From Ottowia flava (lineage in GTDB: Bacteria; Pseudomonadota; Gammaproteobacteria; Burkholderiales; Burkholderiaceae_C), in NCBI RefSeq assembly GCF_042680565.1, contig NZ_JBHUEJ010000024.1, positions 1 to 64,000 of the forward strand: 64,000 nucleotides of DNA, in the 5' to 3' direction. The first letter of the stretch is position 1. Every line of letters starts with the position of its first letter. The notes beneath the pieces are model-generated. The model saw only the letters and a list, made by a program, of their open reading frames with translations, was not told the origin of the DNA and did no database searches. This document shows, piece after piece, positions 54,658 to 61,316 of the stretch. A program made the translations under genes and the position numbers.

Positions 54658-54782
54658 GCGCGCCGGGCCGTTCCCAAGCGCGTACCCCGCAGTGCGCAGT
54701 ACGGAGGGGTTGCCCCGGTCGCGCGCCGGGCCGTTCCCAAGCGCTCATTCCGCAGCGCACAGCGCGGAGGGACGTTCGATGA
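54654..54782 (+). CDS. 42-residue Arg-rich ORF bridging the two TRAP permease genes
   Basis: Reading from the ATG at 54654: MSAPGRSQARTPQCAVRR, then a second unit with APGRSQALIPQRTARR, ending at TGA 54780-54782. Its ATG overlaps the stop of the small permease gene, and its TGA overlaps the ATG of the large permease gene, both as ATGA. AGGTGAG lies seven bases upstream of its ATG. The peptide is basic (about ten Arg), with no helix or signal, and carries a 21-residue internal duplication. It may be a coupling peptide rather than a functional protein, or simply the result of a duplication that happened to stay in frame. Confidence 0.45.
   Translation: MSAPGRSQARTPQCAVRRGCPGRAPGRSQALIPQRTARRDVR
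54658..54778 (+). repeat. 63-bp imperfect tandem duplication between the TRAP permease genes
   Basis: The first 24 bases (GCGCG then CCGGGCCGTTCCCAAGCG) are identical in two units starting at 54658 and 54721. The remainder is diverged (CCCCGCAGTGCGCAGTACGG against TTCCGCAGCGCACAGCGCGG). Both units end with a GGAGG-type ribosome site. The period, 63 bp, is a multiple of three. Confidence 0.85.
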
Positions 54783-56101
54783 GCACCTTGACCATCGGCC
54801 TGATGCTGTTTGTGGCCATGTTGCTGCTGATGGCCATCCGCGTGCCGATCGCCGTGGCTATGTTCGTGCCCGGCGCCATCGGTTATGTGATGCTGTCGGG
54901 CTGGGACCCGCTGATGGCGCACTTGCGCGGCGCGGTGTACGGCCGCGTGTCGGTGTACGACCTGTCGGTGATTCCGCTGTTCATGCTGATGGGGGGCTTT
55001 GCCGTCAACGGCGGGCTGTCCAAGGCGCTGTTCGACTTCGCCAACTCGCTGCTCGGTCGCTTCAAGGGCGGCATGGCGATGGCCGGCATCCTAGCCTGCG
55101 CGGCGTTCGGGGCGATTTCGGGCTCCACGGTGGCGACCACGGCGACCATCGCTCAAGTGGCCTACCCGGAGATGCGGCGCATCAACTACTCAGGCCGGCT
55201 GGCCACCGCGGCCCTGGCCACCGGCGGCACCATGGGCGTGCTGCTGCCGCCTTCGGTCACCCTGATGGTCTACGCCATCCTGACCGAGCAGAACATCACC
55301 AAGACCTTCCTGGCCGCCTACGTGCCGGCCATCCTGGCTGCGCTGGGTTACTTGGTGGTCATTGCCATTTACGTGCGCCTGCGGCCCGACCAGGCGCCCG
55401 AGGCGCGCGCCGCCAGCGGTGCGGAGGTGATGCAGGCCGGCGCCAAGGTCTGGCCGATCGCGCTGATCTTCCTGGCGGTGTTTGGCGGCATTTACGGCGG
55501 CATTTTCACGCCGACCGAGGGCGCGGCCATCGGCGCCACGCTGACCTTCGTCATCACGCTGATCCAGCGTCAGCTGACGCTGAAGAAGGCGATCGAGTCG
55601 ATCCGCACCACGGCGGTGACGTCCGGCATGATTTTCATGATCTTCATCGGCGCGGACATGATGAACGCCTCGCTGGCGCTGTCGCAGCTGCCCAACCAGA
55701 TGGCCGACATGATTGCCCACGCCCAGATCCCGCCGGTGGTGGTGATGGCGGTGATCATGATGTTCTACGTCGTGCTGGGCTGCGTGATGGACGAGATGTC
55801 GATGATCCTGCTGACGGTGCCGGTGGTGTTCCCGGTCATCATGGGCATGGACTTCTACGGGCTGGACACGTCCGACAAGGCGCTGTGGTTCGGGATACTC
55901 ATTCTTACTGTTTGTGCCATCGGCATGATCTTCCCGCCAGTGGGATTGAACGTTTATGTCATGAACGGCTTGGCCAAGGACGTGCCCATGGTCGAGACCT
56001 ACAAGGGCGTGTTCATCTTCCTGGCCTGGGACTTCATCCGCCTGGCCCTGCTGATCCTGTTCCCCGGCATCACCCTGTGGTTGGTGCACCTGCTGACCTG
56101 A
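54779..56101 (+). CDS. TRAP transporter large permease (DctM-like)
   Basis: A 440-residue inner-membrane protein with about twelve helices that forms the transport path. AVAMFVPGAIGYVMLSG, CAAFGAISGSTVATTATIAQVAYPEM, GGTMGVLLPPSVTLMVYAI and the second-half IGMIFPPVGLNVYVMNGLAK are DctM hallmarks. The start chosen is the ATG at 54779 (MSTLTIGLMLFV) with GGAGGGA upstream; the frame extends further but only through the duplicated linker. Confidence 0.93.
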   Translation: MSTLTIGLMLFVAMLLLMAIRVPIAVAMFVPGAIGYVMLSGWDPLMAHLRGAVYGRVSVYDLSVIPLFMLMGGFAVNGGLSKALFDFANSLLGRFKGGMAMAGILACAAFGAISGSTVATTATIAQVAYPEMRRINYSGRLATAALATGGTMGVLLPPSVTLMVYAILTEQNITKTFLAAYVPAILAALGYLVVIAIYVRLRPDQAPEARAASGAEVMQAGAKVWPIALIFLAVFGGIYGGIFTPTEGAAIGATLTFVITLIQRQLTLKKAIESIRTTAVTSGMIFMIFIGADMMNASLALSQLPNQMADMIAHAQIPPVVVMAVIMMFYVVLGCVMDEMSMILLTVPVVFPVIMGMDFYGLDTSDKALWFGILILTVCAIGMIFPPVGLNVYVMNGLAKDVPMVETYKGVFIFLAWDFIRLALLILFPGITLWLVHLLT

Positions 56102-56126
56102 CCGATTTTTTCAAGGAGACAACGCC

Positions 56127-57164
56127 ATGGCTTCACCCCTCAATCGACTCATTGCTGCCGCCGCGCTGGCCTTGGCGGCCGGTGGCGCCGCGCACGCGGA
56201 AACGGTGCTCAAGGTGCACCACTTCCTGCCTTCGGGCTCAAGCTCGCACCAGAAGATCATCGCGCCCTGGTGCGCCAAGATCGAGAAGGAATCCGGTGGC
56301 GAGCTGAAGTGCCAGATCTACCCCGCCATGCAACTGGGCGGCACGCCGCCGCAGCTGCTGGACCAGGTGCGCGACGGCGTGGCGGACATCGTGTGGTCGG
56401 TGCCGACCTACTCGGCCGGCCGCTACACCAAGTCGGAAGTGTTCGAGCTGCCCTTCATGGCGATCAACGCCAAGCAGGGCTCGCAGGCGCTGTGGGATTA
56501 CGTGCAGAAGAACGCGCTGGATGAGTACAAGGGCATCAAGCCGCTGTTCATGCACACGACCGAAGGCTACGTGCTGCACAGCAACAAGCCCATCCACAAG
56601 CTGGAGGACATGAAGGGCAAGAAGATCCGCACGGCCACGCGCATCTCGGCGCGCATGATGGCCGCGATGGGTGGCACGCCAGTGCAGATGCCGCTGCCGC
56701 AGGTGCCGGACGCGCTGTCCAAAGGTGTGGTGGATGGCGTGCTGGTGCCGTGGGAAGCGATTCCCGCCACCAAGCTGCACGAGATCGTGAAGTACCACCT
56801 GGACGCGCCGATCGGCTCGCCGCGCTTTGCCAACACCATCTTCATCTTCGGCATGAACCAGGCCAAGTACGACAGCCTGTCGCCCAAGCTCAAGAAGGTG
56901 ATCGACGACAACTCGGGCCTGGCTGCGTCGGCTTGGGCGGGCGAGGAAGGCTTCGACAACATCGTCGCGCCGTATTCCAAGCTCGCACGCGACCGCGGCA
57001 ACACCATCTCGGTGATCGAGCCGGCCGAGTTGGCGCGCTGGGAAAAGGCCACGGCCAATGTCGATGAGATCTGGCTGAAGGACGCCCAGGCCAAGGGCTA
57101 CGACGGCAAGAAGCTGATCGATGAGGCCAAGGCCCTGCTGAAAAAGTACGCACCGACCAAGTAA
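56127..57164 (+). CDS. TRAP transporter substrate-binding protein (DctP-like)
   Basis: A 345-residue periplasmic solute receptor. Residues 1-24 are a Sec signal ending AHA-E. The mature protein has the DctP fold: LKVHHFLPSGSSSHQKIIAPW at the start, then the carboxylate-binding Arg in KIRTATRISARMMAAMGGTPVQMP. It defines the specificity of the system, but the ligand cannot be read from sequence. AAGGAGACAACGCC precedes the ATG. A terminator lies downstream. Confidence 0.93.
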   Translation: MASPLNRLIAAAALALAAGGAAHAETVLKVHHFLPSGSSSHQKIIAPWCAKIEKESGGELKCQIYPAMQLGGTPPQLLDQVRDGVADIVWSVPTYSAGRYTKSEVFELPFMAINAKQGSQALWDYVQKNALDEYKGIKPLFMHTTEGYVLHSNKPIHKLEDMKGKKIRTATRISARMMAAMGGTPVQMPLPQVPDALSKGVVDGVLVPWEAIPATKLHEIVKYHLDAPIGSPRFANTIFIFGMNQAKYDSLSPKLKKVIDDNSGLAASAWAGEEGFDNIVAPYSKLARDRGNTISVIEPAELARWEKATANVDEIWLKDAQAKGYDGKKLIDEAKALLKKYAPTK

Positions 57165-57617
57165 TGGAGGAAGGCGCGACCGGCTGCTGCCCCGCGCGCT
57201 GAGGGAGGAGCCGCTGCTGGCGCAGCGGCTTTTTTATGGCCAAATAGGTCGCCTGCCCTTGTCAGAAAAGGGCAGGGGGCTATTGATTTGGAAGCGCATC
57301 GTGCAACCTGGAGAGTCGTTGCGCCCAGTCGCTCGCTCTGTGATGTCACCTGAGGCGGCTCCAGGCCTGTCGATCATCGAGTTCACCTCGCTGCCAGCAC
57401 GAGCCCTTGCGGAGCAAATAGCGCCGATGGCACCGGGGCTGTAAGCATGGTGCCGATCCCTTCTGCGCGCCATCCACCGGTGCAAGTATCAACACCGGGC
57501 AAACGACCGCATGCGGACAGCTCCATCATCTCCCTGGGGTATGGACAGTCGGTCACGTCCTGATACAGTGCAGCATAGTGGCGCGGGACGGTCTGGCGCC
57601 GATCTTTCATTGATGCC
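57165..57617. other. 453-bp gap between the TRAP operon and xrtH
   Basis: Contains the TRAP terminator (57209-57236), a hairpin CCTGCCCTT/AAGGGCAGG (57252-57277) and a worn fragment like the dispersed repeat near 57415-57442. A possible promoter for xrtH follows: TGGACA and TACAGT with a 16-bp spacer around 57541-57568. No gene is recognised. Confidence 0.5.
57209..57236 (+). terminator. Terminator after the TRAP operon
   Basis: AGCCGCTG-CTGG-CGCAGCGGCT followed by TTTTT. Confidence 0.83.
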
Positions 57618-58133
57618 GTGATCCGATTTTTTCTGTTGTTCCTGACCATTCAGGCGGTGCTTTTTGGCGTCGAAATGCTGACGGTCGTTCAGGCGGCGGT
57701 GGTGCAGCCCTGGACCAGCTGGGTCGCCAAGGCCAGCGCGCTGATCGTCCACGTGTTCGATCCGAGCGTGATCTCCCAGGGCCGCGTGCTGCAGAGCTCG
57801 CAGACCGGGTTTGGCGTGTCGATCGAGCCGGGCTGTAATGGCATCGAGGCGGCTGTGGTGCTGATCGCAGCCATCGTGGCGTTTCCATCCAGTTGGAAAA
57901 TGAAGCTCTGGGGCATAGGCGTGGGCTTCATCGCGGTGCAGGCTGTCAACCTGATCCGCGTTGTCAGCCTGTTCTTCCTCGGCCAGTGGAACATTCAGGT
58001 GTTCGAGTTTGCGCACCTCTACATGTGGCAGGCGCTGATCATGCTCGACGTGCTCGTGGTGTGGTTGCTGTGGATGCGCTACGTCGCCAAGCACGACGGT
58101 GTCCGCGACACCCCCGCCACGGCGGCGGCCTGA
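57618..58133 (+). CDS. xrtH: Exosortase H (IPTLxxWG-CTERM-type transpeptidase)
   Basis: A 171-residue inner-membrane protein with about five helices, much shorter than XrtA-type exosortases. The exosortase triad is present: Cys73 (EPGCNGIEAAVVLIAAIVAFP), Arg114 (NLIRVVSLFFLGQW) and His133 (FEFAHLYMWQALI). The pattern matches the exosortase H subfamily, which is thought to recognise C-terminal IPTLxxWG sorting signals, cleave them and attach the protein to an envelope component. The start is GTG at 57618 (VIRFFLLFLTIQAVLFG). It is followed 16 bp later by the associated membrane protein, as expected. No IPTL-CTERM substrate is in the window. Confidence 0.87.
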   Translation: MIRFFLLFLTIQAVLFGVEMLTVVQAAVVQPWTSWVAKASALIVHVFDPSVISQGRVLQSSQTGFGVSIEPGCNGIEAAVVLIAAIVAFPSSWKMKLWGIGVGFIAVQAVNLIRVVSLFFLGQWNIQVFEFAHLYMWQALIMLDVLVVWLLWMRYVAKHDGVRDTPATAAA

Positions 58134-58149
58134 AAGCAGGCGGTTGCGC

Positions 58150-58806
58150 ATGGATCGCCGTGCCACGCTGATCGGGCGGTTCCTGCTGCTGTCGGTCCTC
58201 GGCCTGATCGTGCTGATCCCGCTGTGGTACATGGCGGCGCCGCTGTTTGCCCGGCCCCCGACCTGGCTGGCCGGCAAGGCCATGGAGGCGCTGTTTCCCT
58301 GGGTCAAGGGCTTCGACCTGAAGGCCGCCACGTCCATTTTGTACACCTCGGTCCAGGTGCGCATGCGCGGGCCGTCGGGCGACGTGTTCGTCGAGGCCAC
58401 ACCATCGGCGCCGTACCCCATCCTGGGCTATGGCGTTGCGCTGATCTGGGCGATGCTCATCGCGTCGCGGACGCCGCGCTGGTGGTTGAAGGGGCTGGCT
58501 GCGACGGCAATTTTGTTCGTTTCGCAGGCGATCGGGATCTGCTTCGTCTGGCTGAAGAACCTGGTGGTGTCGATCGGCCCGGCCGCCATCGACTATCTGG
58601 GTGTGTCGCGCTTTCAGGCCAACGCCATCCTCTACGGCCATCAGTTCAGTGTCCTGATGATGACGCCGATGCTGCCCATCCTGCTGTGGCTTCTGTTCAA
58701 CAAGCGCTTCGTAGCCGCGCTGTGGCTGGAAGCGGCGCTGGAGGGGCCTGGGGAAAAGAAAGCTTCAGCCCAGCACGACGTCGCGGTGAAGGAGCCGCAG
58801 GCCTGA
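58150..58806 (+). CDS. Exosortase H-associated membrane protein
   Basis: A 218-residue inner-membrane protein with about five helices (LIGRFLLLSVLGLIVLIPLWYMAAPLFA; IGICFVWLKNLV). The sequence and its position directly after xrtH agree with the family annotated as exosortase H-associated membrane protein. Its biochemical role is unknown; it may help the sortase present or accept substrates. The ATG at 58150 is chosen over an upstream GTG-type start at 58099 that would overlap xrtH. Confidence 0.82.
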   Translation: MDRRATLIGRFLLLSVLGLIVLIPLWYMAAPLFARPPTWLAGKAMEALFPWVKGFDLKAATSILYTSVQVRMRGPSGDVFVEATPSAPYPILGYGVALIWAMLIASRTPRWWLKGLAATAILFVSQAIGICFVWLKNLVVSIGPAAIDYLGVSRFQANAILYGHQFSVLMMTPMLPILLWLLFNKRFVAALWLEAALEGPGEKKASAQHDVAVKEPQA

Positions 58807-58841
58807 TCGCCTGAGCCCGTGCAGCCATCGGTGGCTGACGC

Positions 58842-60200
58842 TTACTGCACCAGTAGCTGCTCGATCGGCGCCAAGTCGTTGGCAGACAACACACCGCTGG
58901 CCTGCTTGAGGCGCAGCATGCCGACCAGCACGTCGTAGCGCGCCCGCGCCAAGTCGCGCCGCGTCTGGTAGAGCTGGCTTTGCGCGTTCAGTACATCGAT
59001 GTTGATGCGCACGCCGACTTGGTAGCCCAGGCGGTTGGCTTCGAGCGCCGTCAGGCTGGACTGCTCGGCCGCTTCCAGCGCGGCGACCTGCCCGTGGCCG
59101 GACTGCACGCCGAAGTAAGCGGCGCGGGTGGCTTGGGCGACGTTACGCCGCGCGTTGTCAAGATCGGCTTGCGCCTTGTCTTCCAGCGACAGGGTTTCGC
59201 GCACCCGGTTCTGCACTGCAAAGCCGGCGAACAGCGGCCAGTTGAGCACCACGCCAATGCCAGCGTTGGTGCTGCGGTAGCGTGACCCTGGCGCCGCCGC
59301 AAACGCGGGGTTGCCGTCGGGGTAGCGGTTTTGCCCCACGCTGGCCTGCAGGTCGACGGTCGGCAGGTGACCAGTCTTGGCCTTGGCGGTTTCCAGACGC
59401 GCCAGTTCCTGCGCCATGCGCGCCTGCAGCACCGCGGGATGCTGGGCCTGTGCCTGCTCGACCCAAACATTCACGTCGTCAGGCTGCGGGCGCGGCAGGG
59501 TCACGGGCTGCACCAGGGGCCGTGGCTGCACGCCGGTGAGGCCGACCAACTGGTCCAGCGCGAGGCGCTTGACGCGCAGATCGTTGTCGGCGGCGATTTC
59601 CTGCGCCGTGGCCAAGTCAAATCGTGCCTGTGCCTCGCGGCTGTCGGTGATGGTCGCGTTGCCGACCTCGAAATTGCGCTGGGCTGACGCCAACTGCTCG
59701 GCCACGGCGGCCTTCAGCGCACGCACAAAGCCCAGGGCGTCCTCGGCCGCCAGCACATCGAAGTACGCCTGCGCCAGGCGCACGATCAGGTCCTGCTCAG
59801 TGCCGCTGACCTGCACCTGCGCCAGCTCGGCGCTTTTCTTGCCCTGGTCCCAGTTGATTCGGTTGGCTGGCCGGTACAGCGGCTGCGAGCCGACGATCGA
59901 GCCGTTCAGTGTGTTGAACGACACGCTGCCGCCCATGCCGCCGACCTGCGTGTCGGCCCAGTTGCGCTGCGCGCCCAATTGCAGGCCGACCTGCGGCAGC
60001 AGGCCGGCGCGGGCTTGGTCGGCGCGGGCCTGGCTGGCCTGCGCATTGGCCAGGGCGGATTGGTAGGGCGCGTCGTAACCGTGCGCGGTCTGGTAGAGCT
60101 GCAACAGCGACTGCGCCGCCGCCGGCGCGGGCGCCCCGAGCAGCGCGGCCACACAGGCCGTGCCAAGCACCTGCCAAACCGCTGATCGCAAGGGCGCCAT
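58842..60200 (-). CDS. tolC: TolC family outer-membrane efflux protein
   Basis: A 452-residue outer-membrane channel protein. Residues 1-29 are a Sec signal (ACVAALLGAPAPAAAQ). The mature part has two repeats of the OEP fold with SLLQLYQTAHGYDAPYQSALANA at the start, and GVVLNWPLFAGFAVQNRVRE and LGYQVGVRINIDVLNAQSQLYQTRRDL in the second half. It pairs with periplasmic adaptors and inner-membrane pumps such as the RND permease at the right edge. The ATG at 60200 opens the signal peptide. Confidence 0.93.
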   Translation of the reverse strand: MAPLRSAVWQVLGTACVAALLGAPAPAAAQSLLQLYQTAHGYDAPYQSALANAQASQARADQARAGLLPQVGLQLGAQRNWADTQVGGMGGSVSFNTLNGSIVGSQPLYRPANRINWDQGKKSAELAQVQVSGTEQDLIVRLAQAYFDVLAAEDALGFVRALKAAVAEQLASAQRNFEVGNATITDSREAQARFDLATAQEIAADNDLRVKRLALDQLVGLTGVQPRPLVQPVTLPRPQPDDVNVWVEQAQAQHPAVLQARMAQELARLETAKAKTGHLPTVDLQASVGQNRYPDGNPAFAAAPGSRYRSTNAGIGVVLNWPLFAGFAVQNRVRETLSLEDKAQADLDNARRNVAQATRAAYFGVQSGHGQVAALEAAEQSSLTALEANRLGYQVGVRINIDVLNAQSQLYQTRRDLARARYDVLVGMLRLKQASGVLSANDLAPIEQLLVQ

Positions 60201-60238
60201 GGCAGCAGCGATAGGTCGGTCGGTCAGGGCAGGGCGCG

Positions 60239-60580
60239 TCAGTAGCGCGGCACGCTGGGGTCGACCGGCAGCGCCCAGGCGTCGATGCCGCCGGCCACGT
60301 TGGCGACGCGCTCGAAGCCATGCTGGGCCAGGAACATCGCCACCTGCATGCTGCGACCACCGTGGTGGCACAGCACGGCCACGGGGCGGTCCGGGTCCAG
60401 CTCGGCCAGGCGCGCGGGCAGGGTCTGCATCGACATCTGAAGCAGCTCGGCGCCGGCCGGGCGCACGCTGGCGGCTTGCCATTCGGCCGGCTCGCGCACG
60501 TCCAGCAGCAGCGGCGCGCCGTCCGCGGACGCGGCCTCGAACCAAGCGGGCAGTTGGCCCGGAGTGACTTGCTCAATCAT
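60239..60580 (-). CDS. Rhodanese-like sulfurtransferase
   Basis: A 113-residue single-domain rhodanese. The active-site Cys71 is in VAVLCHHGGRSMQVA, and LLLDVREPAEW is the N-terminal CH2A motif. It may carry sulfane sulfur or act as a redox sensor. The pcm-rhodanese-tolC arrangement is common in Burkholderiales. Confidence 0.92.
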   Translation of the reverse strand: MIEQVTPGQLPAWFEAASADGAPLLLDVREPAEWQAASVRPAGAELLQMSMQTLPARLAELDPDRPVAVLCHHGGRSMQVAMFLAQHGFERVANVAGGIDAWALPVDPSVPRY

Positions 60581-60628
60581 GCTCTAACCCGCTCCCAATA
60601 TGCGCAGACAGCTTCAAAATTTGAAGCG
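60581..60628 (-). repeat. Dispersed intergenic repeat copy (minus) overlapping the pcm end
   Basis: Reverse complement: TTCAAATTTTGAAGCTGTC, TGCGCATATTGGGAGCGGG. The TTTTGAAGCTG segment, equivalent to TTTTGATAGCTG in other copies, provides the TGA stop of the pcm gene (60614-60616). Confidence 0.65.
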
Positions 60629-61288
60629 CGACGGCTCGGGGAAGTTCAGCAGGCGCGGGATGTTCTCGTCCCACGGCTGGGTCACCATGGCGCCGGTCTG
60701 GGCCTGCTGCGCCAGCGTGGCGCGCATGATCGGGTCTTCGCCCACGATCGCCATCAGGCGACCTCCGGGTTTCAGCAGGCCCATCAGCCGCTCTGGCAAT
60801 TGGCCGACCGAGCCGGACAGCGCGATCACGTCAAACGGGCCGTCGGCCGACAGGTCGGCCGTGGCGCCATCGGCCACGCGCACTTCCACGTTCAGCACGC
60901 CGGCGCGCTGCAGGTTGGCGTGGGCAAAGGCGGCCAGCCCGTTGTCGAGTTCCAGTGTCAGCACCCGCTGGGCGCGGTGGCCGAGCAGGGCGGCCATGAA
61001 GCCGGAGCCGGTGCCGATTTCCAGCACCTTTTCATGCTTGGCGACCTGCAGGTCCTGCAGGATGCGCGCTTCGATGCGCGGCTCCAGCATGACCTGGCCC
61101 ATGGCGATGCCCGCTTCGGTGTCCGCCAGCGGGATCTGCATGTCGGCAAACGCCAGGGCGCGGAACGCGGGGGGCACGAAGTCTTCGCGCTTGACCACGG
61201 CCAGCAGTTCCAGCACATGCGTGTCGAGCACGTCCCACGGACGAATCTGCTGCTCGATCATGTTGAAGCGGGCTTGTTCGACGTTCAT
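60614..61288 (-). CDS. Protein-L-isoaspartate O-methyltransferase family protein
   Basis: A 224-residue cytoplasmic methyltransferase related to Pcm. SAM motif I is VLEIGTGSGFMAALLG; motif post I is VLTLELDNGLAAFA. PWDVLDTHVLELLAVVKREDFVP is the family N-terminal part. The substrate region (ADMQIPLADTEAGIAMGQVML) differs from canonical Pcm, so its true substrate is open; similar proteins occur next to tolC. The last few codons and the stop lie in a repeat copy. Confidence 0.88.
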   Translation of the reverse strand: MNVEQARFNMIEQQIRPWDVLDTHVLELLAVVKREDFVPPAFRALAFADMQIPLADTEAGIAMGQVMLEPRIEARILQDLQVAKHEKVLEIGTGSGFMAALLGHRAQRVLTLELDNGLAAFAHANLQRAGVLNVEVRVADGATADLSADGPFDVIALSGSVGQLPERLMGLLKPGGRLMAIVGEDPIMRATLAQQAQTGAMVTQPWDENIPRLLNFPEPSRFKF

Positions 61289-61316
61289 GCTGCGCCCTCC
61301 AGGCGAAAAGTCGGTG

